Positions 52,957 to 62,488 of a DNA stretch of 64,000 nt are shown here, one piece after another. The stretch is from the NCBI RefSeq assembly GCF_004421005.1, contig NZ_CP038026.1:1364001-1428000 (forward strand), read 5' to 3'. Origin of the DNA: Pseudoduganella plicata. GTDB taxonomy: Bacteria > Pseudomonadota > Gammaproteobacteria > Burkholderiales > Burkholderiaceae_D. A program made the translations under genes and the position numbers. Position 1 is the first letter of the stretch. Each line of letters begins with the position of its first letter. The notes under the pieces are model-generated. The model was not told the DNA's origin, made no database searches, and saw nothing but the letters and a program-made list of their open reading frames with translations.

Positions 52957-54168
52957 ATGACGACCGAGCCGCAGGGCAGCCGCCTCTACTTCCTCGACTG
53001 GCTGCGCATCATTGCGTTCTTCCTGCTGATCCTTTACCACACGGGCATGTATTACGTGTCCTGGGACTGGCACGTCAAGAGCCCCCATGCGGGCAGTGCC
53101 ATCGAACCCCTGATGCTGCTGCTCTCGCCGTGGCGGATGTCGCTGCTGTTCCTGATCGGCGGCGTGGCCGCTGGCTTCCTGCTGACGAAGCCGGCGCATG
53201 GGTGCTTCCTGCGCGAGCGCAGCCGCCGCCTGCTGCCACCACTGCTGTTCGGCATGCTCGTTGTGGTGCCGCCGCAGCCGTTCTGCGAAGTCATCGAGAA
53301 GCTGGGCTATGCGGGCAGCTACATCGACTTCATGCGCCTGTACCTGACGGCCTACCATGGCTTCTGCCGCGGCACCGATTGCCTGGACCTCCCCACCTGG
53401 AACCATCTCTGGTTCGTGGCCTACCTGTGGACGTACACGGTCGTGCTGTGGCTGGTGGTCCGGCTGGCCGGCAACGCGCGCCTTGCCGCCGCGGGCGTCC
53501 GGCTGGCACGGCTGCTGACGGGCTGGCGCGCGCTGCTGCTGCCTGTGGCGGCACTGGCGCTGGTGCGCGTCCTGATCAAGCCATGGTTCGAGGAGACCCA
53601 TGGCCTGGTGGACGACTGGTACCTGCACGCCGTCTACCTGCCGCTGTTCCTGGCCGGGGTGCTGCTGGCGCGGCAGGAAAACTTCTGGCGCGAACTGGAG
53701 CGGCTGCGCTTCGTCGCACTGGGGATCGCGTTGGGAGGCTGGGGATTGTTCGTCTGCCTGCACGCGCTGCCGGAACCGGTCTACGCATGGCGCGGCTTTC
53801 CGGTGCTGGCCGCGTGCGTGCGCAGCCCGTTCCAGTGGTGCGCCATCGTGGCGCTGTGCGGCTTCGCGCGGCGCTATCTGCACGCGGACGGCGCAGCGCG
53901 CCGCTACCTGACGACCGCCGTCTTCCCCGTGTATATCGTGCACCAGACGCTCATCGTCGGCATGGCGATGCTGCTGAAACCCCTGCGCATGGCGCCCGTC
54001 GCGGAGGGCGCCGTCCTGGTCGTACTGACGTGCGTGTTCAGTTTCGGGATCTACGAGGCGGTGCGGCGGGTCGCGCTGCTGCGGCCACTGTTCGGCATTG
54101 CGGACCCATACCGGGCCAGCCTCGGGGGCAGCCGCCTGCGCGGACAGGCGGCTGCCGTCCGCCACTAG
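52957..54168 (+). CDS. Acyltransferase family membrane protein (OpgC/acyltransferase-3 like)
   Basis: 403 residues with about ten TM helices. LYFLDWLRIIAFFLLILYHTGMYY with the membrane His, RRLLPPLLFGMLVVVPP and NHLWFVAYLWTYTVVLW are typical of glucan-biosynthesis C / acyltransferase-3 proteins, which transfer acyl or succinyl groups to exported glycans. Cys-containing loop (GFCRGTDCLD) is unusual. It sits between two GGDEF genes, with 111 bp to the first and a convergent end with the second. Confidence 0.88.
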   Translation: MTTEPQGSRLYFLDWLRIIAFFLLILYHTGMYYVSWDWHVKSPHAGSAIEPLMLLLSPWRMSLLFLIGGVAAGFLLTKPAHGCFLRERSRRLLPPLLFGMLVVVPPQPFCEVIEKLGYAGSYIDFMRLYLTAYHGFCRGTDCLDLPTWNHLWFVAYLWTYTVVLWLVVRLAGNARLAAAGVRLARLLTGWRALLLPVAALALVRVLIKPWFEETHGLVDDWYLHAVYLPLFLAGVLLARQENFWRELERLRFVALGIALGGWGLFVCLHALPEPVYAWRGFPVLAACVRSPFQWCAIVALCGFARRYLHADGAARRYLTTAVFPVYIVHQTLIVGMAMLLKPLRMAPVAEGAVLVVLTCVFSFGIYEAVRRVALLRPLFGIADPYRASLGGSRLRGQAAAVRH

Positions 54169-54177
54169 CGACGCCTG

Positions 54178-55107
54178 TCAGTTCAGTACCTTGCGCGTGC
54201 GCTTGGCCCGGTACATCTCGGCGTCTGCCATGGCAAACGCTTCTTCCAGGTCGAAGCCGGCCTTGCGCATGGCCATGCCCAGCGATGCGCGCACGTCGGC
54301 CGTGGCCAGCGCTTCCTGCACCCGCAGCAGCATGGCCTGCGCGTCGAAATAGTCGCATTCGACCATCAGCATGGCGAATTCGTCGTCGCCCAGCCGCGCC
54401 ACCACGTCGGAGCCGCGCGTGACATGGTCCAGCGCGCGCGCCGTGCGCATCAGCAGCGCGTCGCCCGAAGCGACACCCTGGGCGTCATTGATGAACTGCA
54501 GGTCGTCCAGGTCGATCGAGACGACACAGGCCGAATGGCCGTAGCGGCTGCAGCGTTCCTCCTCGCGCTGCAGCAGCAGCTCCCAGCCGCGCCGGTTGTA
54601 CAGTCCCGTCAGGCCGTCGCGGGTGACGTCGGCGCCGGTCCGCTCGGCCTGGCGCACGGCGTCGCCCTCGTTCAGTTCGGCGTTCAGCACGGCGCACAGC
54701 AGGTCGGCCAGCAGCGTGACCGTATCGAGTTCCTCGCGGATTTCACGGGGCCGGGGTTCCGGATCCAGGCCCACCAGGGTGCCGAACAGGGAGCCGTCCG
54801 TGCGCCGCAGCGGCACCCCGACGTAGGCCCCGACGCCCAGCTGGCGCGCCAGCGGCGCCTCGGCATACGCGGCCACGTCGGCGGTCGCCGGCGCGATATT
54901 GGGGCCGTGCCCCAGCACCATCCGCGCGCAGATCGTGTCGGTCCAGCGGAATGCCTGGCCCGCCTTGATGCCGTAACCCGCGTCATCGGCGAACAGGACA
55001 ATCCAGTCGTCCCCTTCGGTGCGCGTCACCATCCAGAGCCTGAAGCCCAGCCGGTGCCGCAGGTAGGACATCGTGGCCTGCGCCGCCGTGGCGAAATCGT
55101 TAATCAT
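54178..55107 (-). CDS. GAF-GGDEF diguanylate cyclase
   Basis: 309 residues. N-terminal GAF-type sensor (about 20-145: LGFRLWMVTRTEGDDWIVLFADD, GAYVGVPLRRTDGSLFGTLVGLDP) and a C-terminal GGDEF domain (about 160-305: TRDGLTGLYNRRGW, VSIDLDDLQFIND). The active site is LGDDEF, one Gly short of GGDEF, with both acidic residues present, so activity is plausible. Soluble, cytoplasmic. Converges with the acyltransferase gene with 9 bp between stops. Confidence 0.9.
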   Translation of the reverse strand: MINDFATAAQATMSYLRHRLGFRLWMVTRTEGDDWIVLFADDAGYGIKAGQAFRWTDTICARMVLGHGPNIAPATADVAAYAEAPLARQLGVGAYVGVPLRRTDGSLFGTLVGLDPEPRPREIREELDTVTLLADLLCAVLNAELNEGDAVRQAERTGADVTRDGLTGLYNRRGWELLLQREEERCSRYGHSACVVSIDLDDLQFINDAQGVASGDALLMRTARALDHVTRGSDVVARLGDDEFAMLMVECDYFDAQAMLLRVQEALATADVRASLGMAMRKAGFDLEEAFAMADAEMYRAKRTRKVLN

Positions 55108-55166
55108 GCCTGCCTCTCCCGTGTAACAACGTTGCCGTGCCATTATGCACCCAAACCGGGCAGCCA

Positions 55167-57569
55167 TCACGGCCGGAAAGCTAGCGTGTGGCGCGCCGGG
55201 CCAGGCAGCAACGGTGTCGGCGTGCCCTTGACCCAGTCGGCGTGACCGGTCAGGAAGTATGGCGACAGGGGATGGCCGCTCTGCCCGCCCGGCATATTGA
55301 AGATGCCCTGCTCTTCCTTGCCGGGCGAGACGGTAAACCGTTCCGACTGGCCGTAGGTGCGTCCCGCCACCCGCGGCATGTGCGTATCGCCCGGCAGCGA
55401 GTCGGCCGGCGCCGTCAGCCAGCGCCGCAGCGCGGGCACGGCCTGTGCGATCGGATGGGCGATCGCGGCGACGTTGCGGGCGCCCCAGGTGGCATCGCGC
55501 AGGGCCGTGCCGTCCGCCGTCATGTCGGCGATCGTGCGGTCCAGTGCCGCCAGTTGCAGCGCGCGCCAGCTGCCGTACTGGGGCGGCAGCCAGCCCGCCG
55601 GCTGCTCGTCCAGCAGGCGCGCCACCACTTCGGGCCAGCGCCGTTCCGCGGCCGATGCGCCGGCACCGGGGGCCAGCCCCTGCAATTGGGCATTGGCGCC
55701 GCCGTACAGGATCTCGTACAGCGACCACATGAAGCCCCGCGCGAGGCGATAGCCGGCCGAATCGACGCTGGCCCGGCCGGTCCAGCCGTCGCGCAGCAGG
55801 CGTGCCGCCTCCTTGCGCCCGGCACCTTGCTGCGGATCGGCCAGCGCGGCCGCGTCCAGGGCGGCCAGCGCACGGTCGCGCCAGCCGGCCATGAACAGCG
55901 CACGGTCGTCCAGCATCACGCTGTAGACGCCCCGTTCGTCCGTACGCTGCCCCAGCGCCGCCAACGCATCGCGTGCCTGGCGCGTGCGCGCCCCCAGGTC
56001 GAAGCCGCCGTCGCCGATCAGTTTCGCGGCGGGGCCGGCCAGCTGCCGGCTGTTCGCGGTGGCCAGCTGCCCGCCGGCCGGATTGACGACGCGCGGATAC
56101 TCGCCTGGCGCCAGCCAGCCCGCCCAGCCGGGAGCACCCTCGGCCAGCGGGAACGTGGCATCCGGCGCGCCGGCGGCGCGGCGCGGCAACGGCCCGGCAA
56201 TTGTCCAGCCGATATTGCCGTCCGCATCGCCGGCGACGAAGTTCTGCGCCGGGATGCCGGCCGTGCTGGCGATCGCCAGCGCTTCGTCCACCGTATCGAC
56301 GCCTTCGAGCTTGCGCAGGTTGACGTTGACCAGCGCCGTCTCATGGGCGATCCAGTGCAGCGCGTAGGTGCGTCCGCCGGTCTCCATCAGCGGCCCCAGG
56401 GACGTGTCGCGTACCTTCAGCGTTTCGGCCGGCGCATCCTTGACGAGAATGGTTTCCGCGTGTTCCTTCACGGCCTCCCATTTGCCGTTCAGGCGCACCT
56501 GGCCGGGATGGGCCGCGTCGAGGCCCGCCGTGACGAGGTCCTGGTAGTCGCCATAGCTGTTGGTGAAGGTCCAGGCCACGTGGCCGTTGGTGCCGACGAT
56601 GATGAACGGCGCCCCGGGCAGGGTGACGCCGACCAGGCGCCGCGTGCTGCCGTTCCCGTCCGGGACCTGCAGCAGCGCGCGATACCACGTGTTCGGCAGC
56701 CGGATCCCCAGGTGCATGTCGTCCGAGACGATGGCGCCGCCCGCCTTGCTGCGGCTGCCCGCGACGGCCCAGTTGTTGCTGCCGATGGAGGACACGAAAT
56801 CGTCGGCGGCCAGCAGCGCGGCGTCGCGCCGGCCCGGCTGGCCCCACCACGACGGCGCGCGCGCGGGCACCGGCACGGGCGGCAGCGCGATGTCGGCCGC
56901 ATCCAGCGGTGCATCCCAGCGGGTTGCCGTCGGCAGCAGGAACGCCATCTGCTCCCCATCGGTATGCTCGCGCAGCCAGCCGCGCGAGACCTCGCGTGCC
57001 GTCGCATTGCCCTGCAGGTCCAGGTACATCGCGAAAATCGCCAGCAGCGTGTCGTGCGTGGACCAGGGGCGCGGCTGCATGCGCAGCAGGCCATATTCGA
57101 ACGGCCGCGTGCCCAGGGCGGTCAGGCCGTCGTTGACACCAGCCGTGTAGCGCTCCAGCAGCTGGCGTTCCGCCGCCGGCAATGCCAGCCACGCCGTAGC
57201 CGCGCGCGCGCGGAAGCGGTGCAGCCGGTGGCTGCGGTCCATCGGCAGGGCCTTGGCGCCGAACAGCTCCGCCAGCTCGCCGGCGGCCGTGCGCCGCAGC
57301 AGATCCATCTGGAAGAAGCGGTCCTGGGCGTGCACGAATCCCGTCGCATAGGCCACGTCGTCGCGGTTCTCGCCCACGATGGCCGGCACGCCGGCGTCGT
57401 CACGCGTGACGGTCACGCCGCCATGCAGCTCGGGCACCGTGCGCTTGCCATCGAGTTCGGGCAAGCTGCCGCGGAGGAAATACCACCCCGTCAGGAACCC
57501 GAGCGCCAGCACCAGCAACAGGCCCACTCCCACGCGTTTGGCCCATCGGCGCACGCCAGCTTTTCCCAT
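55167..57569 (-). CDS. Penicillin acylase family (Ntn-hydrolase)
   Basis: 800 residues from ATG 57569 (MGKAGVRRW); another in-frame ATG at 57647 adds 26. An N-terminal TM/signal segment (about 12-32, VGVGLLLVLALGFLTGWYFL) exports it. Self-processing N-terminal nucleophile enzyme: alpha chain to about 240, then the cleavage and Ser nucleophile at IGSNNWAVAG; later NTWYRALLQV and the Asn/Arg region complete the fold. Family members cleave amides of beta-lactams or acyl-homoserine lactones (quorum quenching); which applies here is unknown. Confidence 0.9.
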   Translation of the reverse strand: MGKAGVRRWAKRVGVGLLLVLALGFLTGWYFLRGSLPELDGKRTVPELHGGVTVTRDDAGVPAIVGENRDDVAYATGFVHAQDRFFQMDLLRRTAAGELAELFGAKALPMDRSHRLHRFRARAATAWLALPAAERQLLERYTAGVNDGLTALGTRPFEYGLLRMQPRPWSTHDTLLAIFAMYLDLQGNATAREVSRGWLREHTDGEQMAFLLPTATRWDAPLDAADIALPPVPVPARAPSWWGQPGRRDAALLAADDFVSSIGSNNWAVAGSRSKAGGAIVSDDMHLGIRLPNTWYRALLQVPDGNGSTRRLVGVTLPGAPFIIVGTNGHVAWTFTNSYGDYQDLVTAGLDAAHPGQVRLNGKWEAVKEHAETILVKDAPAETLKVRDTSLGPLMETGGRTYALHWIAHETALVNVNLRKLEGVDTVDEALAIASTAGIPAQNFVAGDADGNIGWTIAGPLPRRAAGAPDATFPLAEGAPGWAGWLAPGEYPRVVNPAGGQLATANSRQLAGPAAKLIGDGGFDLGARTRQARDALAALGQRTDERGVYSVMLDDRALFMAGWRDRALAALDAAALADPQQGAGRKEAARLLRDGWTGRASVDSAGYRLARGFMWSLYEILYGGANAQLQGLAPGAGASAAERRWPEVVARLLDEQPAGWLPPQYGSWRALQLAALDRTIADMTADGTALRDATWGARNVAAIAHPIAQAVPALRRWLTAPADSLPGDTHMPRVAGRTYGQSERFTVSPGKEEQGIFNMPGGQSGHPLSPYFLTGHADWVKGTPTPLLPGPARHTLAFRP

Positions 57570-57730
57570 CCTGCCCTCCACACTGTTGGTCTGCGGCACA
57601 TCTTGCCAGAAATCCAACGGGAGTGGAGCAAAAATGCGGGGCGACACCGGGTACGGACGCTGCAGGCTGGCGCTGCCATGATGCCTGGAGTAAAGTAGCG
57701 TCTACCCTCTTCAACTCCGACGCCTTCGAT

Positions 57731-58276
57731 ATGATTGCCGCTCCGCTCCCGCACAACGAATCGGCCCGGCTGGCCGCGCTGCAGGCATTGCTGCTCATGG
57801 ATACGCCGCCAGAGCAGCGGCTCGAGCAGATCGTGCGCTTCGCCGCCAGCGAGTACGACGTGCCGATCGCGCTCATTACATTGCTCGACGCGGACCGCCA
57901 GTGGTTCAAGGCCCGCATCGGCATGGGCGCCACGTGCCAGACCAGCCGCGATATCTCATTCTGCGGCCACACCATTCTGCGCAGCGAGATCATGGTGGTG
58001 CCGGATGCGAAACAGGACCCGCGCTTCCACGACAATCCGCTGGTGGACGGCGCACCGCATATCCGCTTCTACGCGGGCGCGCCGCTGATCCTCTCGTCGG
58101 GCTATGCGCTGGGCAGCCTGTGCATCATCGACACGGCGCCGCGCGACGCCGCCACGCTGGATCTGGCGATGCTGTCGATGCTGCGCTATCTCGTGATGCG
58201 CGAGCTGGAGCCGGCTGCCGCCGGCGGCGATATCGATGGTGCGTTGCAGCGCCGCGTGTTTGGCGGCGCGCGCTGA
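57731..58276 (+). CDS. GAF-domain protein
   Basis: 181 residues, essentially one GAF domain (about 25-165): RLEQIVRFAASEYDVPIALITLLDADRQWFKA, FCGHTILRSEIMVV and GAPLILSSGYALGSLCIID. No output domain, so it may bind a small ligand or pass a signal through protein contacts; the resemblance is to GAF domains that precede kinases and cyclases. Converges with the PAS kinase gene 285 bp away. Start MIAAPLPHNE chosen over an upstream in-frame ATG. Confidence 0.85.
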   Translation: MIAAPLPHNESARLAALQALLLMDTPPEQRLEQIVRFAASEYDVPIALITLLDADRQWFKARIGMGATCQTSRDISFCGHTILRSEIMVVPDAKQDPRFHDNPLVDGAPHIRFYAGAPLILSSGYALGSLCIIDTAPRDAATLDLAMLSMLRYLVMRELEPAAAGGDIDGALQRRVFGGAR

Positions 58277-58560
58277 ACGTCGTCGGCACCGGGCCCGGCA
58301 CCTTCCTGCCGATTTCCAATCCCTCCGCCATGCCCAGCGGCAGTACATCGCGCTCGCCGTCGTGCCACGGTGATGGTCGGGTGGATCCATGTCAGGCCGC
58401 CAGTCCGGGTCCCGCGCTGCGGTGGGCGTGACCGGCCAGCGGCTGGTGGTACAGATTCATGGCGTTCGCTACGGACGATTGCGGCAGCGCCATCGTGCCC
58501 GCACCGCCCGGCCACCGCAATCGCGCCATCGGCAATCGATCGTTTTCCCCGTCGTAACGG

Positions 58561-60045
58561 TCATCCCTGGCGCAACGGCACCCGCAGCGTGAAGACGCTG
58601 CCCTCCCCCGGGGTGCTGCGTACGGCGATGCTCCCGCCGATCAGGGTCGCAAGGCGGTCGCTCAGGTGCAGGCCCAGGCCCGTGCCTTCGAACTGGCGCG
58701 TGGTGCCCTGATCGAGCTGCGTGAACGGCCGGAAGATCAGCTCGCGTTGCTCCGGTGCGATGCCGATGCCCGTGTCGACGACGTCGATGAGCAGCGCCCT
58801 GGCGCTTCCAGGTTCCCGGCGTGCTTCCAGACGCACGCCGCCCCGCTCGGTGAATTTGATCGCATTGTTGAGCAGGTTGATGACGATCTGCTGCACGGCG
58901 CGCCGGTCCGTGCGCAGGGTCATGTCGCCCTCGGCCACCCGCGCTTCCAGGGTCAGGCCCTTTTGCCGTGCCAGCGGCGCGAGCATCGCCGCCACGCCAT
59001 CGAGCAATGCGCGGCAGTCGAACAGATCGGATTTCAGTTCCACGTTGCCGGAAGCGATCTTGGTGATGTCGAGGATATCGTTGATGAGGGACAGCAGGTG
59101 CCGCGCGCTGGACTGGATCGTGCGCAGCTGGTGCGTCTGGTCCGCATTGACAGGCCCCGGCAAGCCCATCAGCAGCGTGCCGGTAAAGCCGATGATGGCG
59201 TTCAGCGGCGTGCGCAGCTCGTGCGACATGCTGGACAGGAACTGGTCCTTCGCCAGGCTGGCGTCGGCCAGTGCCTCGTTCTTTTCCTGCAGCGCGTGCT
59301 CGATGCGCTTGCGTTCGCTGATATCGCGGATGGCGCTCAGCACCAGCACCTCGTCCTCCGCGGGCACGGGCGACAGCGTGATCTCGACGGGGAACTCGTC
59401 GCCGTTGGCACGCCGGCCGAACAGCTCGCGCCCGAACCCGGTCGGTGGCAGCGGCGCGAGCGTATGCGCCACCTGCTGCGCCACCAGCGGGCCGTGATAG
59501 CGGTCCGGCATCAGCAGCTCCAGCGGCTGTCCGCGCAACGCGCCCTGTCTGTAGCCGAACAGTTCCTCGGCCTGCCGGTTGGCCAGCACGATGCGGCCCG
59601 CCGCGTTGGCCATGACGATGGCGTCCGGCAGCAGCTCGACCAGCGCGCCGAAGCGCGCCGCGGCCAGCGCCGCATCGCGCGTCACCTTCAGCGCGGTCAC
59701 GTCCTTCTTGCTCCACAGGATATGGCGCACGGTGCCGTCGGCGTCGCGGATCGCCTTGCTGGAACTGTCGATATAAAGCAGCGCGCCATCGCGGGTGCGC
59801 CGCATCGATTCGTAATTGGCGAAGCCCTGGTCCAGCGTCGCCGCGATCAGCGCCAGTTCGGCGTTTACCATCCCGGGCGGCACGATCAGGTCCGCCAGCG
59901 TGCGTCCCGCCGCCTGCGCGGCCGTATAGCCGAACACCGCTTGCGCGCCGCGCGTCCAGTGCTCGACGGCGCCCTGGGGCGTCGTCACGATCAGCGCATC
60001 GGGCGTCTGATCGAGGATCAGTTGACCAAAATCGATAGTGCTCAT
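58561..60045 (-). CDS. PAS-domain hybrid-free sensor histidine kinase
   Basis: 494 residues, no TM segment, so cytoplasmic. Two PAS domains (about 8-115 and 130-250: PDALIVTTPQGAVEHW and LPDAIVMANAAGRIVLANRQAEELFGY), then HisKA with the phospho-His in SSMSHELRTPLNAIIGF and HATPase_c (NLLNNAIKFT, DTGIGIAPEQRELIF, GTGLGLHLS). All boxes are intact. No response regulator is next to it. 58277-58560 upstream of its end holds nothing recognisable. Confidence 0.92.
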   Translation of the reverse strand: MSTIDFGQLILDQTPDALIVTTPQGAVEHWTRGAQAVFGYTAAQAAGRTLADLIVPPGMVNAELALIAATLDQGFANYESMRRTRDGALLYIDSSSKAIRDADGTVRHILWSKKDVTALKVTRDAALAAARFGALVELLPDAIVMANAAGRIVLANRQAEELFGYRQGALRGQPLELLMPDRYHGPLVAQQVAHTLAPLPPTGFGRELFGRRANGDEFPVEITLSPVPAEDEVLVLSAIRDISERKRIEHALQEKNEALADASLAKDQFLSSMSHELRTPLNAIIGFTGTLLMGLPGPVNADQTHQLRTIQSSARHLLSLINDILDITKIASGNVELKSDLFDCRALLDGVAAMLAPLARQKGLTLEARVAEGDMTLRTDRRAVQQIVINLLNNAIKFTERGGVRLEARREPGSARALLIDVVDTGIGIAPEQRELIFRPFTQLDQGTTRQFEGTGLGLHLSDRLATLIGGSIAVRSTPGEGSVFTLRVPLRQG

Positions 60046-60180
60046 CGGGGCGGCCCTGCAATGTGTACCCCCGGAGCTTACCCATATTCGGTGCCGCAGC
60101 GAGCACGATCCGCGCCGTCATGGCAGCGCGTCGACCGCCGGCAGATGCGTGACCTGCATCCCGCTGGAATGCCGGATGCT

Positions 60181-61461
60181 TCAGTGCCGGTGCAGCCGCC
60201 GGTGCATGCTGCGCAGCGCCAGCCAGACGGCGGCCGCCACGAACGGTACGGCGGCGCCCATCAGCGCGTCCGGATTGGCCACCCAGCCGAGCACCTTGGC
60301 GCCCTTGACGGCGTAGCCGATCAGACCCACCACATAGTACGAGATGGCGGCAACGGACAAGCCCTCGACGGCCTGCTGCAGCCGCAGCTGCTGGGCGGCG
60401 CGGGCGTTCATCGATTGCAGGATCTGCCGGTTCTGCGTCTCCTGCACGATGCCCACGCGCGTGCGCAGCAGATCGTTGCTGTTGGCGATACGGCGCGCCA
60501 GCGCATCCTGGCGCGCCGCCACGGCCTCGCAGGTGTTCATGGCCGGCGCCAGGCGGCGCTCCATGAACTCCGCCACGGTCGGCACCCCTTCGATACGCTC
60601 TTCGCGCAGTTCGTCGATGCGCGCGTTGACAAGGCGGAAGTACGCCTTCGATGCCGCGAAACGGTAGCTGTTATCGAGCGACAGCTTCTCGATGCGCGCC
60701 GCCAGCAGCGTGATCTGCTGAAGCAGCGCCTGCTCCGTGGTGTCGTCGGAGGCCAGCAGCGCGCCTGTGGCCTCGGCCAGTTCCTTCTCGACGGCGTTCA
60801 GCTCCGGCACGGCGCGCTGCGCCGCCGGCAGGCCATACAGCGCCATCATCCGGTACGTCTCGATCTCCAGCACGCGCTGCACCAGGCGCCCCGCCTGCTG
60901 CTCGCGCATATTGACGTCGTTGACGACAAAGCGCGCGAAGCCGTCCGACGCAATGGCGAAGTCCGAGCACAGTTCGGCGCAATGCATCACGCGGCTGGCC
61001 GCCAGCGACACCCCTTCGAACAGGTCGAATACGGGCGCATGCTCTTCGACCCCGCCCTTGCGCAGGATGACGTGGGCGGCCACCATGACGCGCCCGGTCA
61101 GTTGCAGCAGCCAGTCCTGCGGCACGTGCTGCACGGGCATGCGTTCGAAGCTGGCGGCTTCGGCCCGCTCGGCGAACGTGTAGGTCGCAAATTCGGAGTG
61201 CAGCTCCCACTTCAGCCGGAAACGGCCGAAGTCATGGAAGAAGTGATTCGCGTCGCGGGCCGGCGCTGCCACGCCGAAGTGGCGACACAGGTCCATCAGC
61301 AGCACGTGCTGCGCGTCGGCGTTGTCGCCGCGGCCGTGGCCGAAGACGGCGAGGTGCGACACCAGCTCCGGTGCGCGCAGCTTGAGGATAGGGCGCGAAT
61401 GCAGTTCGGCGGCCAGCGGCACGCGCTGCGGGTGATTCAGGCTGGAGAACACGAGCGTCAT
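60181..61461 (-). CDS. DUF3422 family membrane protein
   Basis: 426 residues. A large soluble N-terminal part (about 1-370) with the family pattern NHPQRVPLAAELHSRP and FGRFRLKWELHSEFATYTF, helical to the end of a coiled-coil region (ARIDELREERIEGVPTVAEFMERR), then two C-terminal TM helices (SVAAISYYVVGLIGYAVK and VPFVAAAVWLALRSM). The family is widespread in proteobacteria and has no known activity. Its start overlaps the LysR gene stop (TGATG), so they are co-translated. Confidence 0.92.
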   Translation of the reverse strand: MTLVFSSLNHPQRVPLAAELHSRPILKLRAPELVSHLAVFGHGRGDNADAQHVLLMDLCRHFGVAAPARDANHFFHDFGRFRLKWELHSEFATYTFAERAEAASFERMPVQHVPQDWLLQLTGRVMVAAHVILRKGGVEEHAPVFDLFEGVSLAASRVMHCAELCSDFAIASDGFARFVVNDVNMREQQAGRLVQRVLEIETYRMMALYGLPAAQRAVPELNAVEKELAEATGALLASDDTTEQALLQQITLLAARIEKLSLDNSYRFAASKAYFRLVNARIDELREERIEGVPTVAEFMERRLAPAMNTCEAVAARQDALARRIANSNDLLRTRVGIVQETQNRQILQSMNARAAQQLRLQQAVEGLSVAAISYYVVGLIGYAVKGAKVLGWVANPDALMGAAVPFVAAAVWLALRSMHRRLHRH

Positions 61462-62402
61462 CAGTAAACCTCCTTGGCCGCAGCGCGCACGGCCGTCAGC
61501 AGCAGGTTGGCGCCGGGCGACAGCAGGTGGTCGTGCTGGCGGATGATACCGAAGGCATCCATCTTGAAAGGCAGTTCGATGGGCAGGATCGCCAGCACGT
61601 TGAGCGACGCGTAATAGCGCGCCACGTCCACTGGCATCACGTGCAGCATGTCGGTCTGCTGCAGCAGCGCCGTGATCAAGAGCAGTGCCGTGGTGTCAAC
61701 CACGTTGGCGGGCGGCTCCAGGCCGGCGCGGCGGAACATCATGTCGCAGCGGTGCCGCAGGATGCTCCCTTGAGGCGGCAGGATCCAGCCGTGGCCCGCC
61801 AGGTCCTTCAGCTGCAGCGCGTCGTTCGCCAGCAGCGGATGGTCCAGCCGCGCCACGGCGCACGCCGGCTCCTCCGTCAGTTCCTCGTAAATCAGGTGCG
61901 AGCTGTTGTCCCGCTCCAGGATGCGGCCGATCATGAAGTCGAGCGTGCCCCGCTCCAGCATGTCCAGCAGCGTGTTGGAAGACTCCAGATGCACGCCGAT
62001 GCGCAGCAAGGGTGCCTGCTGCTTGATCTTGGCGATGGCCTTGGGCAGCAGCGACATGGCGGGTGTCATGATGACACCCACTTCGACCTGGCCGACCAGT
62101 CCCGACTTCAGCGCCATCACGTCGTCGTGCGCCAGCGACAGGCTGGTAAGCGCCATGCGCGCGTGGCGGATCATCGTTTCGCCGTACAGCGTGGGCTCCA
62201 TGCCGCGCGGCCGCCGCTCGAACAGCTTCACGTCCAGCATCTCCTCCAGGTCCTTGATCTGCTTGGAGGCGGCCGGTTGCGTCATGTGCAGCACTTCGGC
62301 GGCACGGTGGATATTGCGCTGCTCGTCCAGCGCGATCAACAGCAGCAGTTGGCGCGTTTTCAGGCGCGCCCGGAGAAACCAGTTCGGGTTGAGTGTATCC
62401 AT
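61461..62402 (-). CDS. LysR-family transcriptional regulator
   Basis: 313 residues. LysR HTH at about 18-75 (QLLLLIALDEQRNIHRAAEVLHMTQPAASKQIKDLEEML) and a substrate-binding C-terminal domain (about 90-305; VEVGVIMTPAMSLLPKAIAKIK). The group resembles GbpR/PcaQ-like regulators of sugar or aromatic uptake; ligand unknown. A sugar permease and GH43 genes lie just upstream on the same strand, so these could be its targets. DUF3422 follows with a one-base overlap. Confidence 0.92.
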   Translation of the reverse strand: MDTLNPNWFLRARLKTRQLLLLIALDEQRNIHRAAEVLHMTQPAASKQIKDLEEMLDVKLFERRPRGMEPTLYGETMIRHARMALTSLSLAHDDVMALKSGLVGQVEVGVIMTPAMSLLPKAIAKIKQQAPLLRIGVHLESSNTLLDMLERGTLDFMIGRILERDNSSHLIYEELTEEPACAVARLDHPLLANDALQLKDLAGHGWILPPQGSILRHRCDMMFRRAGLEPPANVVDTTALLLITALLQQTDMLHVMPVDVARYYASLNVLAILPIELPFKMDAFGIIRQHDHLLSPGANLLLTAVRAAAKEVY

Positions 62403-62488
62403 CGGCAAATCATATCATTGCCGTGTCATGTCAAAGGGAGACCCGCGCCGCGGGCGCCCTTGACCGGCATTACTGGAATGAACAGCCG

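Noticed and set aside
50056..54165. 1369-codon minus-strand open frame spanning the two-component, arfB, GGDEF and acyltransferase genes
   Set aside because: Crosses several well-supported genes on the other strand and has shadow-type composition (Arg, Gln, His rich).
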